Source: Merdibacter sp965119685 (GTDB lineage Bacteria > Bacillota_I > Bacilli_A > Erysipelotrichales > Erysipelotrichaceae). From it: 64,000 nucleotides of DNA. Numbering within the stretch: the stretch's first letter is position 1; each line of letters begins with the position of its first letter. The notes under the pieces are model-generated. The model saw only the letters and a program-made list of their open reading frames with translations, was not told where the DNA came from and did not search any database. The DNA lies in assembly GCA_965119685.1 (NCBI GenBank), contig OZ221971.1:2294001-2358000 (forward strand), written 5' to 3'. This document shows, piece by piece, positions 22,412-31,477 of this stretch. Made by a program: the position numbers and the translations under genes.

Positions 22412-25168
22412 TCACAGCAGCACATGCACGTGACTGATTCCCTCCGTATCCTTTTCCACGTTCAGCTGCTGCTCGATCTGTTCCTTCAGCTCGCTCACGT
22501 GGGAGATGATGCCGATCTGGCGGTTGCCCAGCGTCAGCTCCTGCAATACCTTCATCGCCTGCTGCAGCGCTTCCTCATCCAGCGAGCCAAACCCCTCATC
22601 TACAAACATCGATTCGATCGTTACCCCGCCGCTGCTTGAGGTGATTTCATCCGACAGCCCTAACGCCAGCGCCAAGGAGGCCAAAAAGCTTTCGCCGCCG
22701 GAGAGCGTCCGTACGTTTCTGGTCGATGCGCTGTGATGATCGAGAATGCAGAGATCCAAACCGCTGCGGGAGCGCCGTGACCCTTTCTCGCTGCGGCGCA
22801 GCTCATACTGTCCCTGACTCATCTGCAATAAGCGCAGGTTGGCATAATGAACGATCCGCTCAAACGTGCTCTGCTGTACGAACGCCTCCAGCGTTACCCG
22901 TTCTTTTTCCGCCAGCGTGCCGTTTAACGTATCGCTGAGCGCCTGCACCTGCTGCATGCGATGCAATTCTCCCTGCCAAGCTTGCCACAATTCTTGCAGA
23001 CGTTGACACACACGCCGGTTGTTCTCTAACGCCAGCGCACAGCGCCGCTCTTGTGCCTCTTGCTTCGCGCAGCTTTCCTCGCATTGCTCCAGCTCCTCTT
23101 TCAACGCCTTCACATCCCGCTGAGGCAAGCGCCGCAGCTCCTCGCTCATCGCCTGATGATGCCCCTGCGCCTGCTGCAGCTGCGTGTTCTCCTCGGATAG
23201 CTGAAGCTCGACGTCTTTCACCGCCTGCTCATAGTCAGTCAGCCGGGCATGTATCGTCTCCATGCGCTCCCCCAGCTTTGACGCATCCAGAAAGCGCAGC
23301 TGCTTTCGCTGCTTGTCAAGCTGTGCGGCTTCGCTTTGACAACTGCTTTCCAGCTGCACGCACTGACGGTGCAGCTCTTCCAGCAGCTGCTGCTCTTTGA
23401 TTAGGCGTGCTTCCCCTTGACGCTTGCTTTCCTCTCTTTGTTCCAGCTCCCGCATGCGCTTCTCCCAGTGCCGCCACGTTTCCTGCTGGCGTTGGCATTG
23501 GCTTTGATGACGCTGCCATGCCATCACGAGCGCCTCATGAATCGCCTGCGGCGTCCCCTGGGGTAAAGCGAGCTCCTGCGCAAGCGCCTTTCGCTTTTCC
23601 TCATATTCCGCACGTCTGACAGCGAGCAGATTTGCCTGCTGCTCCATCGCCTGCCGCAGCTCCTCGCTTTTCCTCCGCTGCTTTTCTAACGTGAAACGAT
23701 CGACGTCATTTGCCTGCCATGGCGCCGGATGCGGGTGGTGAAGCGAACCGCACACCGGACAAGGCATCCCCGCCTGCAAAGTGCGTGCAAGCAAGCCCGC
23801 CTGCCCGTCATAAAACTGCTGTTCCAGCTGCTGACAGAGCGCTTGTGCCTGCTGATACGCCTGCTGATCCTCTTTGTAACGCTGTTGTCCTTTCGTCAGC
23901 TGTGCTTGCAGATCGTCAAGCTGCTTCGCCTGTGCTTGCACTCGCTCTAAGCGTTCCTGCTGCTGATGCAGCTGTTTCTCCATCAAGGTCAGACGCTCCT
24001 TTTGTTCTTTCCATGCTTCCAGCGAATCCGGCAGCGCCCTGAGTGCCTCCAGCTGCTCTTGCAGTTTTGCACAGCTCTGCTTCAGCCGCTCATATTCCTT
24101 TTGCATCCGGCAAAGCGATTGCTGCTGCTCCTTGAGCGAGCGCTCCTCCTGTGCCAACAGCGCTAAACGCTCACTCTCCTGTGCGAGCAGCGCCGCTTCC
24201 TTACGCAAAGCGTCCATCTTGGACGCCTGTGCATCAAGCGTTTCCTTTTGCCCCGTCAGCGTGGCAAGGCGACTGCGATGCAGCTGTATCCGGCGCTCAT
24301 CCTCCTGCAAGGCCAGCGCCAGCTCCTCTTTGCGAAGCGCCTGTGCTAACGTTTGACGAAGCTGTACACCGCGCCCTCTCTCACTGTTGAGCGCCTGTGT
24401 CAGCCGCTGCATGTTTGCTTCATCCTGCGCGATCAGCTCCTTAGCAAAGGCGAGCATCTCCCCCTCGTCGCCATATCCCTTTTGTTCTATATAGGCATCC
24501 AGCGTCTGCTGTGCCAAAGCATCGCAGCTCAGCTGTGACAAAGCATTTAACTGCTGCTCTCGATGCGTGCGCAAACGCTCCTCGTCCTTGCGCTGCAATT
24601 CTCTTAAACGCTCCTGTATGCGGGCATAGCGCTGCGTGTGAAACAGCTGACGAAAAATCTTCTCCCGCTCTTTTGTCGACGCAAACAGCATCCGCTGAAA
24701 ATCTCCCTGCGCCAGCATGGCGATCTGCCGGTACTGATCACCGTCTAATCCGACTAGCTGCGTGATCGCTTTCGTAACTTCTTCATACCCGCCGGCGATG
24801 ATCTCTTCCCCGCGTTTCAAATAGGCATCTGCCTTCTCCTGCGTGACCCCCTCCCCGCGCAAAGCGGCGCGCTCATACGCCGGATGACGGTGAATCTCAT
24901 AGGTCTCCTCTTGGAAGGAAAAGCGCAGCTCCACATACGTCGGTTCCTTTAAGCCGGCGTACAGCGAGCGAAACATCGACGCATTTCGCTGTGAACCGCT
25001 CGCCTCGCCATAAAGGGCAAAGACGATCGCGTCGAAAATCATCGTCTTGCCGGCACCGGTATTGCCGCTGATCAAATATAGGGAGCTTTCGGAGAACGCC
25101 GTAAAATCAATGCTCGTCTTTTGTGCGTATGGGCCAAAGCCGCACAGGGTCAAATGCAGTATTCTCAT
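22412..25168 (-). CDS. sbcC: SbcC nuclease subunit (Rad50-like ATPase)
   Basis: A 918-residue SMC/Rad50-type ATPase, the partner of SbcD in the complex that opens DNA hairpins and trims blocked double-strand ends. Walker A is GNTGAGKT (35-42). Two long Gln/Glu-rich coiled coils flank a zinc hook CPVCGS. The ABC signature LSGGESFLASLALALG and Walker B MFVDEGFGSLDEE are near the C-terminus. It is shorter than many SbcC proteins (about 1,050-1,130), which means shorter coiled-coil arms. The ATG at 25168 overlaps the sbcD stop by 4 nt, so the two are co-translated. Confidence 0.94.
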   Translation of the reverse strand: MRILHLTLCGFGPYAQKTSIDFTAFSESSLYLISGNTGAGKTMIFDAIVFALYGEASGSQRNASMFRSLYAGLKEPTYVELRFSFQEETYEIHRHPAYERAALRGEGVTQEKADAYLKRGEEIIAGGYEEVTKAITQLVGLDGDQYRQIAMLAQGDFQRMLFASTKEREKIFRQLFHTQRYARIQERLRELQRKDEERLRTHREQQLNALSQLSCDALAQQTLDAYIEQKGYGDEGEMLAFAKELIAQDEANMQRLTQALNSERGRGVQLRQTLAQALRKEELALALQEDERRIQLHRSRLATLTGQKETLDAQASKMDALRKEAALLAQESERLALLAQEERSLKEQQQSLCRMQKEYERLKQSCAKLQEQLEALRALPDSLEAWKEQKERLTLMEKQLHQQQERLERVQAQAKQLDDLQAQLTKGQQRYKEDQQAYQQAQALCQQLEQQFYDGQAGLLARTLQAGMPCPVCGSLHHPHPAPWQANDVDRFTLEKQRRKSEELRQAMEQQANLLAVRRAEYEEKRKALAQELALPQGTPQAIHEALVMAWQRHQSQCQRQQETWRHWEKRMRELEQREESKRQGEARLIKEQQLLEELHRQCVQLESSCQSEAAQLDKQRKQLRFLDASKLGERMETIHARLTDYEQAVKDVELQLSEENTQLQQAQGHHQAMSEELRRLPQRDVKALKEELEQCEESCAKQEAQERRCALALENNRRVCQRLQELWQAWQGELHRMQQVQALSDTLNGTLAEKERVTLEAFVQQSTFERIVHYANLRLLQMSQGQYELRRSEKGSRRSRSGLDLCILDHHSASTRNVRTLSGGESFLASLALALGLSDEITSSSGGVTIESMFVDEGFGSLDEEALQQAMKVLQELTLGNRQIGIISHVSELKEQIEQQLNVEKDTEGISHVHVLL

Positions 25169-26292
25169 AGCTCCTCCTTGCTCTCCTCCAGCAGCTGTTT
25201 TGCCAAAGCGCGCTGTTGTGATGACAGCGGCTGATTATTTTGCAGCGCATACAGCTGTTCGATAAAATCTAACGGCGTCTGCGCGTTCGTCTCCTGCTTC
25301 AGCTCCTGCTGATAAGCCGTGCGGACATTGTCGTAGCGCAGCTCCATGATATGCGGGTAGACGGTGTGCAAACGCGCTTTGGCGTCCGGAATGAGATGCT
25401 CATCACGCAGACAGATATGCACATAATCATCACAGTGTGCATCTTTTGCCCCCAGCGCCATCAGCTCATCATACGTCCCTTTCAGCTCCCGCAGCTCATG
25501 ACGAGGGCGATAGGGAACATGCGAGAGGATGATGTTTCCCTTTTCTTGCATCTCCACGATCACCATCGCCTTTTTCTGATGTACCTCGGAGAGTGAATAT
25601 TTCAAAGGCGAGCCGCCATAGCGCAAGGTCTCCCTGCCCACATGCTGCGGGGAATGCAGATGTCCCAGCGCCACATAGTCAAATGCGTCAAAGCATTCAA
25701 CGCCCACCTCGTCCAAGCCGCCGACACTCGTCAAGCGATTCTCCGAATCACAGGTGAGCGCGCCGCGCACAAACTGATGTGCCACCAAGACATTTCGCTG
25801 ATCGGGATCGATCGCCATGGCGGCAATCATCTGCCCAAGGGCATCCGCATACCCTTCGATCGGCATATCTAAAAAAGCGCGCACATACGCCGGTTTGACA
25901 AAGGGAAGCAAGTAAACCGACACCGAGCCAAACGCATCGTTATAACGAATCGGCGTCAATGCCCCCGCTAAAGACCCGACGATGTGGACCCCCTCCCTGC
26001 TAAGCAGCCGATGTCCAAACTGTAAACGGGTACGGCTGTCATGGTTGCCGGCGATCATGCACACCGAGATGCCCAAAGTGCTGACCTCGCTTAAAAAGTC
26101 ATCCAGCAAAGCGACCGCTTCCTCGTTGGGAAAAGGCTTGTCATAGACGTCGCCGGCGATGAGCATAGCGTCGATGCTTTCCTGTTTTGCGGTTTCGATG
26201 ATCTGCCGCAGCAGGTAACGCTGATCCTCCAGCATGGAAAACCCGCGCACGACCTTTCCCAGATGCAGATCTGCCAAGTGCATGAATTTCAT
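25165..26292 (-). CDS. sbcD: SbcD nuclease subunit (Mre11-like)
   Basis: A 375-residue Mre11-type metallophosphoesterase that provides the nuclease activity of SbcCD. The metal motifs are HLADLHLG (D8, H10), AGDVYDK, AGNHDS and the later GHLHSPQHV. The C-terminal part (about 275-375) is the cap and SbcC-binding region. The start follows AAGGAG at about 8 nt. It is first in the sbcDC operon, with a possible TGT-TACAAT extended -10 just upstream. Confidence 0.95.
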   Translation of the reverse strand: MKFMHLADLHLGKVVRGFSMLEDQRYLLRQIIETAKQESIDAMLIAGDVYDKPFPNEEAVALLDDFLSEVSTLGISVCMIAGNHDSRTRLQFGHRLLSREGVHIVGSLAGALTPIRYNDAFGSVSVYLLPFVKPAYVRAFLDMPIEGYADALGQMIAAMAIDPDQRNVLVAHQFVRGALTCDSENRLTSVGGLDEVGVECFDAFDYVALGHLHSPQHVGRETLRYGGSPLKYSLSEVHQKKAMVIVEMQEKGNIILSHVPYRPRHELRELKGTYDELMALGAKDAHCDDYVHICLRDEHLIPDAKARLHTVYPHIMELRYDNVRTAYQQELKQETNAQTPLDFIEQLYALQNNQPLSSQQRALAKQLLEESKEEL

Positions 26293-26315
26293 CTCACCAA
26301 CTCCTTATCGCATCT

Positions 26316-26324
26316 ATTGTAACA
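26316..26324 (-). promoter_or_regulatory. possible extended -10 of sbcDC
   Basis: TGT-TACAAT on the - strand (-10 at 26316-26321). No good -35 box. Confidence 0.35.
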
Positions 26325-26408
26325 CGATTTGACCGACCCTTCACCCTCCCTGCTTCTCGATTGCCGGCGATGCTTACGCCGTTTCTTTCCTTGTAGCGCT
26401 TTCCCGTG

Positions 26409-26432
26409 AAAAAACCGCAGGCTTCCCTGCGG
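26409..26432 (-). terminator. intrinsic terminator of the redox operon
   Basis: On the - strand, CCGCAGG (26426-26432) pairs with CCTGCGG (26415-26421), followed by six T. It ends the SDR-rubredoxin-yaaA-prxQ operon. Confidence 0.75.
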
Positions 26433-26523
26433 CTTTGTTCGTCTTTCTCCATTTCCTTTCTCTCTCTGCTTTTGACATTGCCTAGGCTGTAGCAGACAAA
26501 AGGAGAAAGGGATTTAGAAACGG

Positions 26524-26985
26524 CTATGCCTTTGTGAGATAATCGAGGATCTCCTGCGCGTTGGTATCCGGCTTCGCCTTTTCAAACACCTTTTCAATGA
26601 CACCCTGTTCATCGATGACATATGTCGTGCGCACCACGCCCATCACACGTTTGCCATACATCATTTTTTCTTTCCAGACGTCGTATGCCTGAATTGCCGT
26701 CAATTCGGGATCGCTCAGCAGAAGAAAGGGCAGCTGATGCTTTGCGATAAAGCTGCGGTGAGAACGCTGGGAATCCTTGCTGATGCCGATGATCGGCACA
26801 TCCAGCTTTTGAAACTGCGCATAAGCCCCGGCAAAGGCGCAGGCCTGCCGCGTACATCCCGGGGTGGAATCCTTCGGATAAAAATAGACGACGCACTTTT
26901 TTCCTAAAAAATCACTCAATGACACCGTTTCTCCCTCTGCATTCATCAGCGTGAACGCCGGCGCTTTCATTCCTTCTTTCAGCAT
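26524..26985 (-). CDS. bcp: PrxQ/BCP-type peroxiredoxin
   Basis: A 153-residue thiol peroxidase of the PrxQ/BCP group that reduces hydrogen and organic peroxides. The peroxidatic and resolving cysteines are C44 and C49 in STPGCTRQAC, the five-residue spacing typical of atypical two-cysteine BCP. It is likely re-reduced by thioredoxin; a thioredoxin reductase gene is at 34280-35203. The start overlaps the end of yaaA by 7 nt. It is the last gene of the four-gene redox operon. Confidence 0.92.
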   Translation of the reverse strand: MLKEGMKAPAFTLMNAEGETVSLSDFLGKKCVVYFYPKDSTPGCTRQACAFAGAYAQFQKLDVPIIGISKDSQRSHRSFIAKHQLPFLLLSDPELTAIQAYDVWKEKMMYGKRVMGVVRTTYVIDEQGVIEKVFEKAKPDTNAQEILDYLTKA

Positions 26986-27743
26986 GCTTGCTCTCCCTCC
27001 TGTCGTACGAACACATAGCGCTCCTCCTTGGAAAGCGCCTTGTCATAGCGATAGCCGCTCCGATCGAAATAACGGATGTCTTCTATCCGCGTTACGCCCT
27101 GTTCGCAAAGGTAACGCACCATCTCTCCGCGCGCCATCTTCACATAGACGCTCTTCTCCTTTAAAGAGCCGTCGGCTCCTTTTTGTAAGAACACAGCATC
27201 GACCATGCGCTTAGGCGCTTTCACATAGCGCGCGATCGCGCGGCTGTATTCCTTGCTGGCTAAATTCAAAATCACATCATCCTCCCTCGTGATCTCCTCA
27301 TAAAGGGCGCCGCCCCAAAAATCATAGAGATTTTGACAGAAGGGCGTTTGCAGCTTTGCCTGCATCTCCAAGCGATAGGGCACGACGCCATCCAATGGCT
27401 TGAGCACGCCATACAGCCCGGAGAGAATGCGCAGATGAGCTTGCGCATAGGCAAGCGCGTCCTCCTCAAAGACGGCAGGCGCCATATACTGATATTGAAT
27501 CCCATCATAGACAAGCAGCGCCGGTTCTCCCCGCCCGCTGAGATCCATCTGCTGATAGCGCCGGTAATTCAATGCGTTCAATGCGTCGTTACAGGTGAGC
27601 AGCCCTTTGAGCTCGGCAGGGGACAAACGCTTGATATAAGCAGCCAGCTGCTTGCTTTGCTGCAAGAATATTGGGGTGGTGAGAGCGTCGATGCCCTCTG
27701 CCTCATCGCGCATTTTCTTAGCGGGGGAAATGATGATCTTCAT
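26979..27743 (-). CDS. yaaA: YaaA family peroxide-stress protein (UPF0246)
   Basis: A 254-residue YaaA/DUF328 protein. The family signature MKIIISPAKKM opens the protein, and LKGLLTCNDALNALNYRRYQ and FSGLYG-like RILSGLYGVLKPLDG follow. In E. coli YaaA limits free iron and DNA damage during peroxide stress, and the fold binds DNA. The start follows AGGAG at 6 nt. It sits between a rubredoxin-flavin reductase gene and a peroxiredoxin gene, which agrees with a peroxide-response role. Confidence 0.93.
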   Translation of the reverse strand: MKIIISPAKKMRDEAEGIDALTTPIFLQQSKQLAAYIKRLSPAELKGLLTCNDALNALNYRRYQQMDLSGRGEPALLVYDGIQYQYMAPAVFEEDALAYAQAHLRILSGLYGVLKPLDGVVPYRLEMQAKLQTPFCQNLYDFWGGALYEEITREDDVILNLASKEYSRAIARYVKAPKRMVDAVFLQKGADGSLKEKSVYVKMARGEMVRYLCEQGVTRIEDIRYFDRSGYRYDKALSKEERYVFVRQEGEQAC

Positions 27744-27761
27744 ATGTTTCTCCTGTTTTCT

Positions 27762-28397
27762 CTACTTGGCGATCACTTTTTCAAACATATCGGCGCCGAC
27801 ACCGCAGATCGGGCACTTGAAATCTGCCGGCAGCGGATCACCTTCATAAACATAGCCGCAGATCATGCACTTATAGCTGACCGCCGGTTGCTTTTCTTCT
27901 TCCGCCTGATAGGTCGGCGCGTTTTTCGGGCTCTTGCCTTTGATGACATTATGGTAGTAAGCGTAGGTCATCGGCGTTCCTTTTTGCAGTGACAGCGCAT
28001 CGACCACCTCGCCTAAAAAGACGGTATGCGTTGCAGTCTCCATCGTATCGATGATGCGGCAGACGATTGCGCCCAAGGACGCTTTCACAATCGGGGCGCC
28101 CGATCGCATCTCATAGTCGACTTTTGCGAATTTATCCGTGTCACGTCCGCTGTGAAAGCCGAAGGTACCGATCAGGGAAGCATCCGTCTCCTCTCCTAAG
28201 ATGGATACGGCGAATACGCCGCTTTTTTTCATACAAGCGTTGGTGTAGTTATCGTGATTGACACTGACGGCAATCGTCATCGGCGATGAGGTGATCTGCA
28301 TAACGCTGTTGGTCACACAACCGGTCGGTCTTTCGCCATCCATCGTCGTAGTCAGATATACGCCGTAAGATAAGTTATACAATACTTTCGTATCCAC
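27762..28397 (-). CDS. flavin reductase-rubredoxin fusion (high-molecular-weight rubredoxin)
   Basis: A 211-residue two-domain redox protein. Residues 1-150 are an FMN-binding flavin reductase domain (GVYLTTT, CVTNSVMQITSSP). Residues about 170-211 are a rubredoxin with CxxC pairs in KCMICGYVYEG and KCPICGVG. Such Hrb proteins pass electrons from NAD(P)H to flavodiiron proteins or superoxide reductase in anaerobes; the latter is encoded at 20510-20890. The start is GTG at 28397, with AAGGAGG 9-11 nt upstream. Second gene of the redox operon. Confidence 0.93.
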   Translation of the reverse strand: MDTKVLYNLSYGVYLTTTMDGERPTGCVTNSVMQITSSPMTIAVSVNHDNYTNACMKKSGVFAVSILGEETDASLIGTFGFHSGRDTDKFAKVDYEMRSGAPIVKASLGAIVCRIIDTMETATHTVFLGEVVDALSLQKGTPMTYAYYHNVIKGKSPKNAPTYQAEEEKQPAVSYKCMICGYVYEGDPLPADFKCPICGVGADMFEKVIAK

Positions 28398-28412
28398 AGG
28401 TTTTCTCCTCCT

Positions 28413-29156
28413 TTAGCACATTGTCGCACCATCGACAGCCAATACAGCGCCGGTGATATAAGAGGCATAGTCGCTCGCTAAAAACAGAAAGGCGTTAGCG
28501 ACGTCCTGCGGCTCTCCGACACGGCGCAGCGGGATGGTGTTGATCAGCGGCTGTATCATCTCTTTTGGCAATGCTTTCACCATGTCGGTATTGGTAACAC
28601 CCGGTGCGATTGCATTGACGCGAATCTGATCCGGTCCTAACTCACGCGCCAGCGATTTTGTCATACCGTTGATGGCGAACTTGCTCATCGGATAAGCGAC
28701 ACCGGCCGCCTGCCCATACTGGCTGACCATCGAGCTCGTGTTCAAGATCACGCCGCCGCCTTGTTTCTTCATCGCAGCAACGACGGCATTGGTGCACAGA
28801 TACGCCGCTTTGACATTGAGGTCCATCACCTTGTCAAACAGTTCTTCCGCATAGTCATAAAACGAATGAGAATCGCTCATGCCAGCATTATTCACCAAAA
28901 TGTCGATGTGTCCATAGCGGGCGACGATGTCCGCCATCGCTTCGCTGACTGCCTGCGCATCGCTCAAATCAGGATACATTCCCTCGACTGCCGCATCCGC
29001 AAATTGTTCCTTTAACGAAGCGAGCGCACTTTCCACCGTCTCCTTGCGCGATCCAAAAAAGATGACCGCCGCATGGTTTTTCAAATACGTTTCTACGATG
29101 GCGCGCCCGATTCCGCGGGTACCGCCGGTGACGACTGCAACTTTTCCTTTTAACAT
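28413..29156 (-). CDS. short-chain dehydrogenase/reductase (FabG-like)
   Basis: A 247-residue classical SDR. The NAD(P)-binding motif is GGTRGIGRA, with NNAG for the core, and the catalytic Ser-Tyr-Lys is in SSMVSQYGQ and YPMSK. Length and sequence match 3-oxoacyl-ACP reductase FabG, but no fatty-acid synthesis genes are nearby. Its place at the head of a redox-stress operon makes a different carbonyl substrate equally possible. The start follows AAAGGAGG. Confidence 0.88.
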   Translation of the reverse strand: MLKGKVAVVTGGTRGIGRAIVETYLKNHAAVIFFGSRKETVESALASLKEQFADAAVEGMYPDLSDAQAVSEAMADIVARYGHIDILVNNAGMSDSHSFYDYAEELFDKVMDLNVKAAYLCTNAVVAAMKKQGGGVILNTSSMVSQYGQAAGVAYPMSKFAINGMTKSLARELGPDQIRVNAIAPGVTNTDMVKALPKEMIQPLINTIPLRRVGEPQDVANAFLFLASDYASYITGAVLAVDGATMC

Positions 29157-29197
29157 CTCTTTACCTCCTTTACCTATGCTGTGGTTATCTTACTTCC

Positions 29198-29226
29198 AGT
29201 ATGCGCTATTTTCTTGCGTTTGTCGA
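29198..29226 (-). promoter_or_regulatory. promoter of the redox operon
   Basis: On the - strand, TCGACA (29221-29226), 17-nt spacer, CATACT (29198-29203). It lies just behind the divergent birA promoter. Confidence 0.55.
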
Positions 29227-29243
29227 GTCACCTGCTTCTTTTC

Positions 29244-29272
29244 TTTACGTTTTTGTGCGCTTCTGCTAAGAT
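29244..29272 (+). promoter_or_regulatory. promoter of birA
   Basis: TTTACG (29244-29249), 17-nt spacer, TAAGAT (29267-29272). Confidence 0.55.
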
Positions 29273-29293
29273 GATGGAAAAAGGGGGATGCAC

Positions 29294-30049
29294 ATGGAAG
29301 AAAGAGCGTGCCTGCTACCGCAGGGATGGAAGCTGCTGCCCATTGCCGACACACTGCCTTCGACCAACACTTGGCTGAAAGAACATGCGCAGATGCTGGC
29401 GGATCAAAGTGTGCTGATCGCCAGAGAGCAGACACAGGGCAGAGGGCGCAATGCACGGCATTTTTACTCACAGAAAGACCGGGGTCTCTATCTTTCCGTG
29501 CTGCTGAAAAAAGATTTCTCCGCCCTTTCCTACACCAAGCTGACCGCATTGTGCGCGTTGGCGTTGCAAAAGGCAATTTGGGAGAGCTGTCAGTTAAAAA
29601 CGCAGATCAAATGGGTGAACGATATTGTCTGTCAGGGGCATAAGTTAGCCGGTATTTTATGTGAGGCGCTCTATGAGGGAACGCGGTTAGACGCCGTTGT
29701 CATCGGCTTTGGCGTCAATGTCTTCACCCAGCCCTTTCCCGCCATGGACAATCAGCCCGGGGCAATCGAAGACTTTGCCATCTGCCCTCCTTCCTTGAGT
29801 GCGCTGAGTGCGGCGCTGATCAGACAGTTGGACGACTGTCTGCACCACAGCGAGGATGCAAGGCTGATGGAGGAGTACAAGGCGTACAGCTGTGTGCTGC
29901 ATCAGCACATTCTCGTTAAGGATGGGAAGCGCTGTTATCCGGCAAAGGCAGTGGACATCGATGCGCAGGGAGGACTGTGTATTCGCTGTCCAGAGGGAGT
30001 ACGCACGCTGCGTAGCGGAGAAATCAGCATTCGCGTGCAGAAAGAATGA
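29294..30049 (+). CDS. birA: biotin-[acetyl-CoA-carboxylase] ligase without repressor domain
   Basis: A 251-residue biotin protein ligase that attaches biotin to carboxylase carrier proteins. The biotin/ATP loop is GRGRNARHF, and QIKWVNDIVCQGHKLAGILCE is split by the active-site lysine motif KW.ND. A short C-terminal SH3-like domain follows. There is no N-terminal helix-turn-helix, so unlike E. coli BirA it is not a repressor. The second ATG (29294) fits AAAGGGGG at 6 nt; the first (29288) abuts it. Confidence 0.92.
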   Translation: MEERACLLPQGWKLLPIADTLPSTNTWLKEHAQMLADQSVLIAREQTQGRGRNARHFYSQKDRGLYLSVLLKKDFSALSYTKLTALCALALQKAIWESCQLKTQIKWVNDIVCQGHKLAGILCEALYEGTRLDAVVIGFGVNVFTQPFPAMDNQPGAIEDFAICPPSLSALSAALIRQLDDCLHHSEDARLMEEYKAYSCVLHQHILVKDGKRCYPAKAVDIDAQGGLCIRCPEGVRTLRSGEISIRVQKE

Positions 30050-30110
30050 GGAGCAATCCGTATCTCCTCATTCATCGTGAACGTATATCATCAATCGTTT
30101 GGTAAAATGG

Positions 30111-30158
30111 CAAAAAGAGGGATGCTTGGCTGATCAGCCGTCATGCGCCCTCCTTTTT
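30111..30158 (+). terminator. terminator downstream of birA
   Basis: AAAAAGAGGGATGC pairs imperfectly with GCGCCCTCCTTTTTT around an inner GGCTGATCAGCC palindrome, ending in a T-run. Confidence 0.5.
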
Positions 30159-30180
30159 TACATGTGCAAATCTTTAATCT

Positions 30181-30327
30181 TTAGCAGCCGTTTGTCTGCC
30201 GATGCTGCTGTATCGTCTGATACACGCTGAGGAACTCCTCCGCCAAATGAATCGCTTCGTTGTACATGGTAGGGGCGCTCTTAACAGCGATGATGATCTG
30301 AAAGTCGATCGCTTCCATCACATCCAT
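30181..30327 (-). CDS. possible 48-residue protein or gene remnant
   Basis: A short frame from ATG at 30327 to TAA at 30181, predicted to be one or two amphipathic helices (AIHLAEEFLSVYQTIQQH). There is no clear ribosome site and an in-frame stop lies a few codons upstream. Codon use looks like that of the core genes, not of the AT-rich Mrr gene. I do not recognise it; it may be the surviving 3' end of a gene broken when the Mrr island arrived. Confidence 0.3.
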   Translation of the reverse strand: MDVMEAIDFQIIIAVKSAPTMYNEAIHLAEEFLSVYQTIQQHRQTNGC

Positions 30328-30557
30328 GTCAGTCACTAGGCACCTCTAGTATATGTGCGATCCCGCTATCATCGCATTCGCCTTTCCCGAATAAAACGAT
30401 TGTCATACGCAATAGGGTTGCGGCAGTAGAGGAGTTTGGAAGTATGGGCAGAAGGTCATATCCGCGCACCGCTTCCTTATCATCCTACTCAATAAGGATT
30501 GTCCCCCCCTCCACCAACATTACTTTTTAGCTGAACAGTTGATAACAACAGCAACTC

Positions 30558-31463
30558 CTATTCCTTTGAATGATAGAATTCATCCAAAACATAAGTTTTT
30601 ACCGGAGTTATATATAACTCATATTTAATAACTAAATTAACAAGGTCATTTCCGTCAATCAAAGTAATAGGGGAACCTTCCCTCGCCGCTTTCCTTGCGG
30701 AATTTGTAAATCTGCCATTTGTAATGAAAACACCGTAATCCGCTTGATATTTATTCATAGCACCTAGAAATTGATTGATTTCCGGTTCCCTTACAGGAGC
30801 AACATTGTATCGTTTGCATTGAATAACCACTCTAGTCGTACGGAAATCGTTGACATCGGTGTGATAACCATAACCATCAATTCCTCCGTCATTACTGATT
30901 TGTACACCTTTTTCGGTAAACTCAACACCCATGCGATTTAATAAAGCGCGTGAAAAAGCCTCAAACTTTTTAGGCGACATTTTGGCGATGGCGGCAAGCA
31001 GTTTTTCCTTAAAATCATCTTTGATCTTTTCTTCTTCCTGTGTTTCTTCTTCGTTGTCGGCAATATCAATCGCCTTGTTTTTCTTATTGTTTTGACTCAG
31101 TTGTTCCAAATGCTTTTTAGATGCTGTAATGACATCTTTTTCAACATCGAGACTTTCCACATCAAGATATAGACCTCTTTCGGTCAATGTGATCGCAGAA
31201 GTGCCCGTATATACTAATAAGCCGACAAAGAACAAATCTTTAATCGCAAAATTGAACTTGAAATTGAATTCCTTATAGACATTTCCTGTTTTCTTGGATT
31301 TCTTTTCAATTTCGGCAAATTCCGCAATTTGATCATCTAAATCAGAAATACGGGCTTTTATTTCAGAACGCTCTAACTGGCCTCCCGCTTCTTGTAAAAC
31401 TTTCAATATCGGTTTAATCAAATATGCGATTTTGCCGTCAGAAGATAGTTGTGTAATACTCAT
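30558..31463 (-). CDS. mrr: Mrr-like restriction endonuclease
   Basis: A 301-residue Mrr-type type IV restriction nuclease. Residues 1-100 resemble the Mrr N-terminal winged-helix domain. Residues about 155-285 are the PD-(D/E)XK Mrr_cat domain, with F-E169 in the first helix, D196 in DGGIDG, and Q215-x-K217 in QCKRY. A charged linker (120-150) joins them. The family cuts modified, often methylated, foreign DNA. The ATG at 31463 follows GGAGGT at 7 nt; the ATG at 31481 has none. It follows a DUF4143 ATPase gene on the same strand. The gene is clearly AT-richer than neighbouring core genes, which suggests transfer. Confidence 0.9.
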   Translation of the reverse strand: MSITQLSSDGKIAYLIKPILKVLQEAGGQLERSEIKARISDLDDQIAEFAEIEKKSKKTGNVYKEFNFKFNFAIKDLFFVGLLVYTGTSAITLTERGLYLDVESLDVEKDVITASKKHLEQLSQNNKKNKAIDIADNEEETQEEEKIKDDFKEKLLAAIAKMSPKKFEAFSRALLNRMGVEFTEKGVQISNDGGIDGYGYHTDVNDFRTTRVVIQCKRYNVAPVREPEINQFLGAMNKYQADYGVFITNGRFTNSARKAAREGSPITLIDGNDLVNLVIKYELYITPVKTYVLDEFYHSKE

Positions 31464-31477
31464 TGCTGTTACCTCCG

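Larger units (their letters stand above)
30050..30557. other. intergenic debris next to the Mrr island
   Basis: About 500 bases. It holds a 10-bp hairpin overlapping the birA stop (30044-30073), a terminator-like hairpin at 30111-30158, a 48-codon frame at 30181-30327, and about 230 bases with nothing recognisable. Base composition changes towards AT at the Mrr gene. Confidence 0.5.
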
